Assembly (NCBI GenBank): GCA_034509925.1
Contig: CM067538.1
Span: 4,527,778-4,591,777, forward strand
Source: Hirudinaria manillensis
Taxonomy: Eukaryota > Annelida > Clitellata > Hirudinida > Hirudinidae
Direction: 5' to 3'
DNA: 64,000 nucleotides
Position numbers and translations under genes: made by a program
Shown here: positions 10,472 through 21,299 of the stretch, piece after piece
How the letters are laid out: every line of letters begins with the position of its first letter
How positions within the stretch are numbered: the first letter of the stretch is position 1
Notes under the pieces: model-generated
Database searches by the model: none
Told to the model about the DNA's origin: nothing
The model's input: only the letters and a program-made list of their open reading frames with translations

Positions 10472-11164
10472 TCATTTACTTTTCTTCACTTGGAGGTTCT
10501 TTCTCGGTTGCAAGTCGACGAGTTTCGTCTTATGAACTTTCATTTCTTCTTCCTTGTACCTCGCCTGGAGGACAATTTTAGATCTTCTCAATTTTTCGTC
10601 CTCCGCACTCTTTTCGGACAAGAACAATTCCTTCCAGGTCCGATTTCCACGATCGCAATGATCCGGATATTTCGTAGAAACGAGATTCTTCCACAAATCG
10701 TCGGTTTCTCTGACCACGTCAGGGTACAGCTTCTCGAACATGTGCAGACGTCGAGCATCAAGTTTTCTCAAAACTGGTTCGATGAGGTCGTAGGGCAGTT
10801 CGTTCAGACCTTCTAATCCTTCGAAATCTTTCAAGAGCAGATGCTGAAACCTCCCCACCAAACTCATTTCTTTCGACCTCCCTTTTGTCTTGTGGCAGAA
10901 AACTGGCGTCCTGACACTTTCCATGCGAATTCCGAACAACGCCGGCTGGTGTCTTTTCCTCTCCACGAGAAGAAGAGAAATTGATTCGAGGCGGCTCAAA
11001 ACCTGTTCTTCTTGAAGACAATCGTCTTCTTTGATGTCGTCCATCCACGCCTCGTCGTCACCGGTCGTCTCAAGACGGAGCAACTTTCGAGGCGGTTCCT
11101 CGTTTACTAAATCCTCCTCCATTTTGCGTTTGTTTGAGGTGATGCCTTCTTTAAGATCCGACAT
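10472..11164 (-). CDS. Elongin-A-like protein, array unit 8
   Basis: Consensus product. The spacer upstream has one extra A in the A-run near 11275, giving the 1307-bp unit. The spacer on its other side, between units 7 and 8, is the first to carry the right-hand variants (GTGATTGAG, ACATTTTCTTAAAAG). Confidence 0.85.
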   Translation of the reverse strand: MSDLKEGITSNKRKMEEDLVNEEPPRKLLRLETTGDDEAWMDDIKEDDCLQEEQVLSRLESISLLLVERKRHQPALFGIRMESVRTPVFCHKTKGRSKEMSLVGRFQHLLLKDFEGLEGLNELPYDLIEPVLRKLDARRLHMFEKLYPDVVRETDDLWKNLVSTKYPDHCDRGNRTWKELFLSEKSAEDEKLRRSKIVLQARYKEEEMKVHKTKLVDLQPRKNLQVKKSK

Positions 11165-11778
11165 TTTCAATTCTCAGTTTACGCAGTGGGACTAGCTATT
11201 TGGTGTTTCGTGTACTACGCCTGGCGTTTCTCGTATGCTGTTGCGCGAAAAAGATTCTGAATATAATAGGCCAATAAAAAAAAAAATATTAATAAAGGCA
11301 AAAAAAGGTAAACGTTCGGCCGTTTGCTGCATTTGATTTATAACAATATCAAACATTATTAAAGACATAAAAAATTTAGTAAAATGCTTTTCATAGATAA
11401 AATGGTGTTTTTTAAATAACGATTCGTGGTAATTTCGCATTTCACTCGAGTATTTAAAGCCTTTTGTTGTAGTCATAAATTTGACGCCATTTACGACGTC
11501 TTATAATTTCAAATCATTTGAAACATTTTCTTAAAAGTAATTGGTATTAACCCTTGGATGTATTAACTTAAGGTATGAAGTTGTACGCTCGTTCGGCATC
11601 CGAGGGTTAAATAAACAAACGTGATTGAGAAAAGGGGTAATGCTTTCTTAATTATGAATATTATTTATGATAAAATATGATGAAATCGCGAAAAATAGTA
11701 ACTGAGTTTTAGAAATTTTATGAATTTATTTATATATTGAGTGCATTTTTGAGGCTAATTCAAATGTTGTGAGGTCAT

Positions 11779-12471
11779 TCATTTACTTTTCTTCACTTGG
11801 AGGTTCTTTCTCGGTTGCAAGTCGACGAGTTTCGTCTTATGAACTTTCATTTCTTCTTCCTTGTACCTCGCCTGGAGGACAATTTTAGATCTTCTCAATT
11901 TTTCGTCCTCCGCACTCTTTTCGGACAAGAACAATTCCTTCCAGGTCCGATTTCCACGATCGCAATGATCCGGATATTTCGTAGAAACGAGATTCTTCCA
12001 CAAATCGTCGTTTTCTCTGACCACGTCAGGGTACAGCTTCTCGAACATGTGCAGACGTCGAGCATCAAGTTTTCTCAGAACTGGTTCGATGAGGTCGTAG
12101 GGCAGTTCGTTCAGACCTTCTAATCCTTCGAAATCTTTCAAGAGCAGATGCTGAAACCTCCCCACCAAACTCATTTCTTTCGACCTCCCTTTTGTCTTGT
12201 GACAGAAAACTGGCGTCCTGACACTTTCCATGCGAATTCCGAACAACGCCGGCTGGTGTCTTTTCCTCTCCACGAGAAGAAGAGAAATTGATTCGAGGCG
12301 GCTCAAAACCTGTTCTTCTTGAAGACAATCGTCTTCTTTGATGTCGTCCATCCACGCCTCGTCGTCACCGGTCGTCTCAAGACGGAGCAACTTTCGAGGC
12401 GGTTCCTCGTTTACTAAATCCTCCTCCATTTTGCGTTTGTTTGAGGTGATGCCTTCTTTAAGATCCGACAT
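11779..12471 (-). CDS. Elongin-A-like protein, array unit 9 (T154N variant)
   Basis: A full frame with threonine 154 changed to asparagine (RENDDLW in place of RETDDLW), inside the conserved Elongin-A region, plus a silent change nearby (TCTCAGAAC). Both changes recur in unit 12, so units 9 and 12 share a recent ancestor although two deleted units lie between them. Confidence 0.85.
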   Translation of the reverse strand: MSDLKEGITSNKRKMEEDLVNEEPPRKLLRLETTGDDEAWMDDIKEDDCLQEEQVLSRLESISLLLVERKRHQPALFGIRMESVRTPVFCHKTKGRSKEMSLVGRFQHLLLKDFEGLEGLNELPYDLIEPVLRKLDARRLHMFEKLYPDVVRENDDLWKNLVSTKYPDHCDRGNRTWKELFLSEKSAEDEKLRRSKIVLQARYKEEEMKVHKTKLVDLQPRKNLQVKKSK

Positions 12472-13084
12472 TTTCAATTCTCAGTTTACGCAGTGGGACT
12501 AGCTATTTGGTGTTTCGTGTACTACGCCTGGCGTTTCTCGTATGCTGTTGCGCGAAAAAGATTCTGAATATAATAGGCCAATAAAAAAAAAATATTAATA
12601 AAGGCAAAAAAAGGTAAACGTTCGGCCGTTTGCTGCATTTGATTTATAACAATATCAAACATTATTAAAGACATAAAAAATTTAGTAAAATGCTTTTCAT
12701 AGATAAAATGGTGTTTTTTAAATAACGATTCGTGGTAATTTCGCATTTCACTCGAGTATTTAAAGCCTTTTGTTGTAGTCATAAATTTGACGCCATTTAC
12801 GACGTCTTATAATTTCAAATCATTTGAAACATTTTCTTAAAAGTAATTGGTATTAACCCTTGGATGTATTAACTTAAGGTATGAAGTTGTACGCTCGTTC
12901 GGCATCCGAGGGTTAAATAAACAAACGTGATTGAGAAAAGGGGTAATGCTTTCTTAATTATGAATATTATTTATGATAAAATATGATGAAATCGCGAAAA
13001 ATAGTAACTGAGTTTTAGAAATTTTATGAATTTATTTATATATTGAGTGCATTTTTGAGGCTAATTCAAATGTTGTGAGGTCAT

Positions 13085-13302
13085 TCATTTACTTTTCTTC
13101 ACTTGGAGGTTCTTTCTCGGTTGCAAGTCGACGAGTTTCGTCTTATGAACTTTCATTTCTTCTTCCTTGTACCTCGCCTGGAGGACAATTTTAGATCTTC
13201 TCAATTTTTCGTCCTCCTCACTCTTTTCGGACAAGAACAATTCCTTCCAGGTCCGATTTCCACGATCGCAATGATCCGGATATTTCGTAGAAACGAGATT
13301 CT
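13085..13302 (-). pseudogene. Truncated Elongin-A-like gene, unit 10 (internal deletion)
   Basis: Only the last 71 or so codons remain (from about N160 to the stop). The coding part ends at AGATTCT (13296-13302), where it joins directly to spacer that in full units also follows an AGATTCT. About 570 bp are missing: the first two thirds of the gene and the promoter-proximal spacer. The remnant reads SEEDEK where full units read SAEDEK (A187E), a change shared with unit 11. A missing G in the spacer near 13449 (GGTTTTTTT for GGTGTTTTTT) breaks the frame that is open in unit 11. The conserved BC-box-like segment is lost, so an Elongin-type function is unlikely. Confidence 0.85.
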
Positions 13303-13820
13303 GAATATAATAGGCCAATAAAAAAAAAATATTAATAAAGGCAAAAAAAGGTAAACGTTCGGCCGTTTGCTGCATTTGATTTATAACAATATCAAACATT
13401 ATTAAAGACATAAAAAATTTAGTAAAATGCTTTTCATAGATAAAATGGTTTTTTTAAATAACGATTCGTGGTAATTTCGCATTTCACTCGAGTATTTAAA
13501 GCCTTTTGTTGTAGTCATAAATTTGACGCCATTTACGACGTCTTATAATTTCAAATCATTTGAAACATTTTCTTAAAAGTAATTGGTATTAACCCTTGGA
13601 TGTATTAACTTAAGGTATGAAGTTGTACGCTCGTTCGGCATCCGAGGGTTAAATAAACAAACGTGATTGAGAAAAGGGGTAATGCTTTCTTAATTATGAA
13701 TATTATTTATGATAAAATATGATAAAATCGCGAAAAATAGTAACTGAGTTTTAGAAATTTTATGAATTTATTTATATATTGAGTGCATTTTTGAGGCTAA
13801 TTCAAATGTTGTGAGGTCAT

Positions 13821-14038
13821 TCATTTACTTTTCTTCACTTGGAGGTTCTTTCTCGGTTGCAAGTCGACGAGTTTCGTCTTATGAACTTTCATTTCTTCTT
13901 CCTTGTACCTCGCCTGGAGGACAATTTTAGATCTTCTCAATTTTTCGTCCTCCTCACTCTTTTCGGACAAGAACAATTCCTTCCAGGTCCGATTTCCACG
14001 ATCGCAATGATCCGGATATTTCGTAGAAACGAGATTCT
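13821..14038 (-). pseudogene. Truncated Elongin-A-like gene, unit 11 (internal deletion, chimeric frame)
   Basis: The deletion junction is the same as in unit 10, at AGATTCT 14032-14038. The frame continues from the 71-codon remnant back into spacer, giving an uninterrupted 144-codon chimeric frame from an ATG at 14255. The N-terminal half of that frame is spacer sequence with Phe- and Ile-rich composition; the C-terminal half is the basic Elongin-A-like tail. Whether it is transcribed cannot be told from sequence. Confidence 0.85.
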
Positions 14039-14557
14039 GAATATAATAGGCCAATAAAAAAAAAATATTAATAAAGGCAAAAAAAGGTAAACGTTCGGCC
14101 GTTTGCTGCATTTGATTTATAACAATATCAAACATTATTAAAGACATAAAAAATTTAGTAAAATGCTTTTCATAGATAAAATGGTGTTTTTTAAATAACG
14201 ATTCGTGGTAATTTCGCATTTCACTCGAGTATTTAAAGCCTTTTGTTGTAGTCATAAATTTGACGCCATTTACGACGTCTTATAATTTCAAATCATTTGA
14301 AACATTTACTTAAAAGTAATTGGTATTAACCCTTGGATGTATTAACTTAAGGTATGAAGTTGTACGCTCGTTCGGCATCCGAGGGTTAAATAAACAAACG
14401 TGATTGAGAAAAGGGGTAATGCTTTCTTAATTATGAATATTATTTATGATAAAATATGATGAAATCGCGAAAAATAGTAACTGAGTTTTAGAAATTTTAT
14501 GAATTTATTTATATATTGAGTGCATTTTTGAGGCTAATTCAAATGTTGTGAGGTCAT

Positions 14558-15250
14558 TCATTTACTTTTCTTCACTTGGAGGTTCTTTCTCGGTTGCAAG
14601 TCGACGAGTTTCGTCTTATGAACTTTCATTTCTTCTTCCTTGTACCTCGCCTGGAGGACAATTTTAGATCTTCTCAATTTTTCGTCCTCCGCACTCTTTT
14701 CGGACAAGAACAATTCCTTCCAGGTCCGATTTCCACGATCGCAATGATCCGGATATTTCGTAGAAACGAGATTCTTCCACAAATCGTCGTTTTCTCTGAC
14801 CACGTCAGGGTACAGCTTCTCGAACATGTGCAGACGTCGAGCATCAAGTTTTCTCAGAACTGGTTCGATGAGGTCGTAGGGCAGTTCGTTCAGACCTTCT
14901 AATCCTTCGAAATCTTTCAAGAGCAGATGCTGAAACCTCCCCACCAAACTCATTTCTTTCGACCTCCCTTTTGTCTTGTGGCAGAAAACTGGCGTCCTGA
15001 CACTTTCCATGCGAATTCCGAACAACGCCGGCTGGTGTCTTTTCCTCTCCACGAGAAGAAGAGAAATTGATTCGAGGCGGCTCAAAACCTGTTCTTCTTG
15101 AAGACAGTCGTCTTCTTTGATGTCGTCCATCCACGCCTCGTCGTCACCGGTCGTCTCAAGACGGAGCAACTTTCGAGGCGGTTCCTCGTTTACTAAATCC
15201 TCCTCCATTTTGCGTTTGTTTGAGGTGATGCCTTCTTTAAGATCCGACAT
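14558..15250 (-). CDS. Elongin-A-like protein, array unit 12 (T154N variant)
   Basis: The last full unit. It carries N154, the same silent change as unit 9, and the GACAGTCGTC silent change of unit 7. It is therefore a mosaic of variants seen elsewhere in the array. Its upstream spacer runs to about 15645, then similarity stops, so this gene keeps only about 395 bp of the usual spacer. Its promoter would be judged intact only if the needed elements lie within that stretch. Confidence 0.85.
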   Translation of the reverse strand: MSDLKEGITSNKRKMEEDLVNEEPPRKLLRLETTGDDEAWMDDIKEDDCLQEEQVLSRLESISLLLVERKRHQPALFGIRMESVRTPVFCHKTKGRSKEMSLVGRFQHLLLKDFEGLEGLNELPYDLIEPVLRKLDARRLHMFEKLYPDVVRENDDLWKNLVSTKYPDHCDRGNRTWKELFLSEKSAEDEKLRRSKIVLQARYKEEEMKVHKTKLVDLQPRKNLQVKKSK

Positions 15251-15645
15251 TTTCAATTCTCAGTTTACGCAGTGGGACTAGCTATTTGGTGTTTCGTGTA
15301 CTACGCCTGGCGTTTCTCGTATGCTGTTGCGCGAAAAAGATTCTGAATATAATAGGCCAATAAAAAAAAAATATTAATAAAGGCAAAAAAAGGTAAACGT
15401 TCGGCCGTTTGCTGCATTTGATTTATAACAATATCAAACATTATTAAAGACATAAAAAATTTAGTAAAATGCTTTTCATAGATAAAATGGTGTTTTTTAA
15501 ATAACGATTCGTGGTTATTTCGCATTTCACTCGAGTATTTAAAGCCTTTTGTTGTAGTCATAAATTTGACGCCATTTACGACGTCATATAATTTCAAATC
15601 ATTTGAAACATTTTCTTAAAAGGAATTGGTATTAACCCTTGGATG

Positions 15646-16166
15646 CCCGAGGTAAAATTACTTCCACTTTCAACGAAAGGAGGGTTACAAGTGCGCACCC
15701 TTTCACATTTTGCTAATCCAAGGAACATAGCCTTCTTGGTAAATTAACCTTACACTAAGATCAATATAAATGGATTATATAAGGTCAGACTTTATTTCAT
15801 GACAAATATTGGTTAAATCACAACCTTAAAATATTTGAGTATATCTGAAAAGCGGATTGAATTTAGAATTAGTTAGTAAATCTCTAAACAAAACTCATAT
15901 GATCTCTAAAGATATGAAATCTCGCGAAACCTGAAAGCGTTTAATAAATTTATTTAATTTGGAGTTTTATATAATATTGTGGAAAAGTAAGTTATTATCT
16001 ATCAAACGAAATATTACCAGGATAAAATTAAAATCTGTCTTCTGAACCCATATCACTGTATTATGATGTTCGCGTTGCTTGAAATTAGGTCCCAAGTTTG
16101 CGTTGCGGTAGCTCTGATTTGTATGGAAATAATTAACAATGGCGTCAAGTTAGAATCTTATTGGTT
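15646..16166. other. Unique DNA between the array and the ApeC gene
   Basis: No open frame or repeat of note. It should contain the promoter and 5' UTR of the plus-strand ApeC gene, but I see no clear TATA box or initiator. Confidence 0.4.
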
Positions 16167-19100
16167 ATGAGTCAAGCATTACTTCTTTTGCTATTAGGCA
16201 TCTCATATCAGCTATCGGCAGGTAATTTATGTTGTTTGAATCTGTCCTTAATTTGATCTCCTCTCTGACTGAATTAATTGAGTCGATGACAGTAAACAAA
16301 ACTAAAGGGTTTACTAATTTTAAACATCAGAGCAAAGATCTTGTAAATGGTTTGCAATCACTCAAAGCAAATGTGAGAAAAAAAATCATACTACATTTAT
16401 TTGTTTTTCAGTTAGATCTGGCTGGCCTGAAGGGACGTATGGCCTCCCAAGGTCTAAATCTGGATGTCCAACTGATGATGTTTTTAAGTGGAATTATGGT
16501 GAGCTCACACTTTTCATAAATTTAATCTTTTTTCATGTAAGTAAGTATTCGTTAGCAATATAGGAACAAATTAATTTGACTTTATTCACTATCTAATCAT
16601 ATTTCAGTATTTAGTAGAATAGGTGAAATTAATTTTCAATCTGCATTTTAAAATAAGTAGAACTATGCAATAGTTACAGTTTACAAATGATTACAGCCAT
16701 AGCTATGCTAAAACTTTTAGGACATGTTGCAGGAAAGAGAATCCATCTCACCAGACAAGGAAGCTATTCCTCACCTTCAAACAACCTCTTTGGTTCAAAT
16801 CCTGAGAAGTCAGACATTGTCGTGCAGGGGTTTTGCATAAAAAATGACAGCATCAGCGATGGGAAGCACAGGTTCATGCCAGGTTCATTTCACTGGCACC
16901 AATTAATTTTTCTAATAATTTGTTGAAGTAATGTTTGTTTATTCATTTTCTCGTTAGTTAATTGAAGTTATTAATGCAGATGAAAGACTTAAAAACCATG
17001 GATTTTATGTCGGGTGTCTTTATTACACAAACTTATATAAACAAATGCATGTTCTTATTGCATTGTTTGTAGCAATAATATGTAAATTAGATAATATTTT
17101 TCAATTTGTTAACATAATAATAATAATAATAATAACAAACCAAACACTTGTAAACTCAGGTAAATATTGCATCTTCAAGAAAGGAAGATGCCCTGCGTCA
17201 TTCAAAGAGGGTTCTATTTATTGGGACGACGGGGGACCCCTGCTCGGCAAAACGACCCAAGCGGCATCCGGTTAGATATCAGTTGATTATCGGTTAACTA
17301 TTAGTTTATTATTATAAATAATAAATGAAATATATGTAAAATATAATAAAAGTAATAAATGAGGATGAAAATTCATTTTAATTTCATCTCAACTAGTCTT
17401 TCTTGTGTTTCTTGTACATTAAAAAGCAGAGCAGTTTTAAATTTAAGAGTTCCTTTGTAACAACAACAATAATAATAAAAATAATTTCTTAAGTTTTAGA
17501 GAAACTCAAAATTAAATGCTTACAAAAATATTTAAATTTGAAATTACTATGAATTGAAAAGATTCTCACATTTTGGAGAAAATTCCCATAAAACATAAAT
17601 TGTTCAAAAATTCATTCTACCAATAATAACGTTTTTTTTATTCTGGCAGCCATTTTTAATAACAATCCGGTCGATTATTAGGTGTCGAATTCATTGTTTA
17701 ATTAGCAATAAATACAAAAAAATACAAATAAATATAAATATCAGGTGACCTGCCAGATGGAACCTACAACAGAAACACGAGAATCGAGTTTTGTTGCAGA
17801 ACTGATGGTCAACATTTGAAGTCCATTGACCTGCCTGCTGATCAACCTTTCTATCTGCTCAAGTACGGAGACATGTGCCAGCAGGTATTTTAGGGAATTT
17901 TTGTTGTTAACGTTTCATTCATTCATTCATTCATTCATTCATTCATTCATTCATTCATTCATTCATTCATTCATTCATTCATTCATTCATTCATTCATTC
18001 ATTCATTCATTCATTCATTCATTCATTCATTCATTCATTCATTCATTCATTCATTCATTCATTCATTCATTCATTCATTCATTCATTCATTCATTCACTC
18101 ATTCACTCATTCACTCATTCATTCATTCATTCATTAATTCATTAATTCATTCATTCATTCATTCATTCATTCATTCATTCATTCATTCATTCATTCATTC
18201 ATTCATTCATTCATTCATTCATTCATTCATTCATTCATTCATTCCTTCATTCCTTTATTAACTTGTAAAAATGAAGGATCGTTATGTCATCAGTACAGTT
18301 ATATTGTTGATTTGTTCATCTGATTTCTTGTTATTTATTAATGAATTGTTAGATTTTATCTTTGATTTTGTTAATAAATAAATGCAGATGAGTGCTTAGT
18401 TTTTGCCTGCTTTTTGTTTTGTTAAGTTTTTCTTTTAGAAGTTTTTATTTAAATAAATAAGAAGAAAAAAAAATACTTTATCACATAAAACTTCTTATTG
18501 CATTTTATTCATATTATTTTATATAAGTACACGTTTCAATTATGGTAAAAAGAGTTAGGATAATCATTAAAACATTAAAAGTTGTAAATTTATTTTCATA
18601 TGCCTGAAAACAACATTGTCTAATTGTTATAGTCACATTAAAAGTCTAAATAATAATAAATAATAATAATAAGATGCTTGTGGAAGGTCCAAATCTCACC
18701 ACTTACAAAGTTTTTTTTAAAAAAGGTTTGGATTCCATAATAAAATTTATTACTGTTGGCATCAGTGAACAGTTAATCTATTACTGTTGGTGTCATGCAT
18801 AGTTAATCATGTCCACAAGATGGCTTGGGTTGGAGTGTCAATTCATGACCTTGTCTTTGGAGATTTATGTCTTTAGAAACATGAGAATAACCAGCACTTA
18901 CACATTCTTGAGCCTTATCTTTTCCTTAAGATTTATTACTTCCTTGTAAATCCTTGGAAAATGGAGAACCAACCAGTGAGCCACCCAAGTAATTAAAAGT
19001 CAAATGTTTTTAAAAGATTTCTAGTTAGTTTTGTTTATTATTATAATTATAATTAAATTTCAGATTTATGATTTGAGTTAAAGTTTGGTAATGACTTTGC

Positions 19101-20531
19101 TGAAGTTTAATAAATCTGAATTTATGATTGTTTAGCCAAATTAAAAGCAAATATTATTCTCATCATAATCATCATCATCACCATTAACATATTATTATTA
19201 TTATTATTATCACATAATTAACATATTGGATTGTTGTTTGGAGTAATATGTTGTTGTTGATGAAATGTGTGGTACAACAACTTTATTTCTTCTCCATTGA
19301 ATATTTATTATTAACAACATGAAATAATTTCAGTTTATACGGTACTTAATTAATATACACATTTATGCTATTAATTATTTATTTTTATTTAAAAAAAAAT
19401 TGTAAATTACTTTGCACTGATTTTGACAACCTGGCCTAACACAGGTCAATAGGATGACTGTAGCTGAGCATTGGGTTCATTGGGTGGATGAAAAGTTTCT
19501 GAATTTGAACCACTTGGGTGGCATCCATCCAAAAGTCATCAGGCCAAAACTTCCGCCTCCCTACACTCGTCTCTATTACTGCTACTATGAACCTTCTGGT
19601 TTGTGTGTTTGCTTGTTTGTTTGTTTGTTTGTTTGTTTGTTTGTTTGTTTGTTTGTTTGTTTGTTTGTTTGTTTGTTTGTTTGCTTGTTTATTTGTTTGT
19701 TTATTTATAATGGAGTGGAGTTCGAGCTTTTACATGAAGTATGTTGACTTATTTATCAGCATTGATAAATTGCATATTAACAATGGATTGCCATTGATAA
19801 TGAAACTAGGTATGTTCTCGTTAAGTAATTGCTTAATTTATTACGTAACTTTTTAACGTTGATTGCATTATTGGGTTCTGGGGTCATTTCTTATTTGAAA
19901 AAACAAACCCTGAAAAATGTTAATAAAATACCTTGTTTATAACGTATTTCATTGATAACATTTAAAAGTTAATTCATAATTAATTTATATTTAAAGTTAA
20001 TTCATAATTAATTAATATTTAAAAGTTAATTCATAATTAGTTAACGTTAGTTCGTCCTTTCGATTTCAAGATGCCAACTACCCTTCGGCATTCGCGTCTC
20101 ACTCGGAAGGCTACCCTCAGTTCAGTTTCGGAGTGCAGACGATTCTGACCATCATTTACGTGACAGGAGCCATCTTGGCCATCATCTTCATGCTGGCCCT
20201 GCTGCTGACCGGCTGCCAGAAGATCTTCGTCCACGTCAGGAAGCGTCGGAGGAGTCGCGCGTCATGCTCTCGCGAGTCCTCTCACCTCGACAGGGGCCCC
20301 GGAGGATACCCGAAAGCCGCCGGGCCGTCGTCCCCTGCGGTCTCCTCTCTCTCTCCCCCTCCCTACCAACAGCTGCCCATGGGGCCGCTCACGTTCAGGG
20401 GTATCAGGGACCAGCGGACGAGCGAGGATTCTTTGGTGATGTGCGAGGACGGGGAGCCTCCGCCGCCCTACGAGGAGGTTCTGAGGGAGCAGGCGGCAGT
20501 TCGTGAGGAGGCGAGACGCGTCTGCCAGTAG
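16167..20531 (+). CDS. ApeC-domain type I membrane protein with PPxY tail (7 exons)
   Basis: Exons: 16167-16221, 16412-16498, 16733-16882, 17160-17270, 17745-17884, 19445-19598, 20071-20531. All introns are GT-AG and all phases agree; the joined CDS is 1158 bp (385 residues). Residues 1-18 are a signal peptide (MSQALLLLLLGISYQLSA). Residues about 20-225 form an ApeC domain, with GWPEGTYGLP and SGCPTD at its start, then QGFCIKND, GKYCIFKKGRCP, YWDDGG, DLPDGTYN, EFCCRTDG, PFYLLKYG and CQQV. ApeC occurs in apextrins and related animal proteins; some bind microbial cell-wall sugars or act in egg and larval surfaces. Residues 257-280 are a hydrophobic helix followed by KIFVHVRKRRR, a stop-transfer signal placing the tail inside the cell. 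The tail has PPPY at 328-331 and PPPPY at 362-366, the form bound by WW domains of NEDD4-type ubiquitin ligases. Many ApeC proteins are secreted, so the membrane anchor is notable. An AATAAA at 20999 is a possible 3' end signal. Confidence 0.85.
17914..18254. repeat. (ATTC)n microsatellite in ApeC intron 5
   Basis: About 340 bp of ATTC tetramers with a few ACTC and AATT interruptions. It begins about 30 bp after the exon-5 donor. The 103-codon plus-strand frame across it is repeat translation (SFIH). Confidence 0.95.
19599..19708. repeat. (TTTG)n microsatellite starting at the exon-6 donor
   Basis: The donor itself (TCTG|GTTTGTGTG) is the first copy of a GTTT repeat that runs about 110 bp with a few GCTT and ATTT variants. 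Confidence 0.9.
19960..20045. repeat. Short tandem repeat before ApeC exon 7
   Basis: Three copies of a roughly 28-bp unit built on AAAGTTAATTCATAATTA, lying just upstream of the exon-7 acceptor. Confidence 0.7.
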
Positions 20532-21155
20532 CCAGTCGACCTTCGACTCGACCTCGTTTGCATAATCGGACTTGTTATTTATTTATTTATTTATCGACGG
20601 TTTAATTTATTCACGTGGTCGTGCAGAGATTCGTTTTTAAATTTGAATTTTTGAATGTTCGTTTTTCTTCTTCTTTTTTTTTTTTTTTTTCTTAAATTCT
20701 TGCTTCAGAATTTTGCTTTAATTGTTAGAAATTTAATAAGAAAAAAGAAAAGAAAGTTTGCATTGTTAGTTTAAACTAAAGAAGTTGCAGTTCATTGTCG
20801 GTAGTTAACCGATTCTTTTAACGATATTAGTGGACGACCAGTCGTTCTGAATTTTCATCATTTTAGCTTCTGCAACTTAGGTGTCTCGTAGGCGTGTTTT
20901 GAATAATTCGTGATTCACGGCATCATCGCTTCATTTGCGTTTCAATCATTCCAATTTTTTTGTTCTGTTTATAAAACGTTGGTGACTTAGGAATTGTAAA
21001 TAAATAAATAGTTAATTAATTTATTTATTTATTAATTAAAGTTCAATTGATTCAGTGCTAGCGAGAGATGATTTGTGTCAGTAGTCAGTTTATGATGTAT
21101 TTTTGACGGACCTGTTGAGACCATTCGAGGGAGATGATGGGAATTTATTATTTAA

Positions 21156-21299
21156 CTTATTATTCATTAATATGTTTAATGTATTATACCTCTTATTATT
21201 CATTAATATGTTTAATGTATTATACCTCTTATTATTCATTAATATGTTTAATGTAATATACCTCTTATTATTCATTAATATGTTTAATGGAATATACCT
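21156..21299. repeat. 36-bp minisatellite, four copies
   Basis: Four head-to-tail 36-bp copies (CTTATTATTCATTAATATG...) start at 21156, 21192, 21228 and 21264. They differ by one to three bases. Frames on both strands stay open because 36 is divisible by 3; they are not genes. Confidence 0.9.

Larger units (their letters stand above)
1257..15645 (-). repeat. Tandem gene array: 12 head-to-tail units each carrying an Elongin-A-like gene
   Basis: Stop codons of successive copies start at 1327, 2640, 3946, 5249, 6555, 7861, 9167, 10472, 11779, 13085, 13821 and 14558. Unit lengths are therefore 1313, 1306, 1303, 1306, 1306, 1306, 1305, 1307, 1306, 736 and 737 bp. Ten units are full length and two share an internal deletion of about 570 bp. 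Coding and spacer DNA are both almost identical between units, so the whole unit was duplicated, not just the coding part. The left edge is near 1257. The right edge is near 15645, where the spacer consensus after CCTTGGATG changes to unrelated sequence. Shared variants split the array: the spacer word GTGACTGAG occurs in the left spacers and GTGATTGAG from about 10314 rightward. This is what unequal exchange with local homogenisation would leave. Confidence 0.95.

Noticed and set aside
1257-15645. CRISPR array or satellite DNA
   Set aside because: The units are over 1 kb, each holds a gene, and the spacers are identical rather than unique.
1257-15645. Array as an assembly artefact
   Set aside because: Units differ by specific substitutions, indels and one shared deletion in an ordered pattern, which a simple collapse or stutter would not produce. 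Exact copy number still needs long reads.
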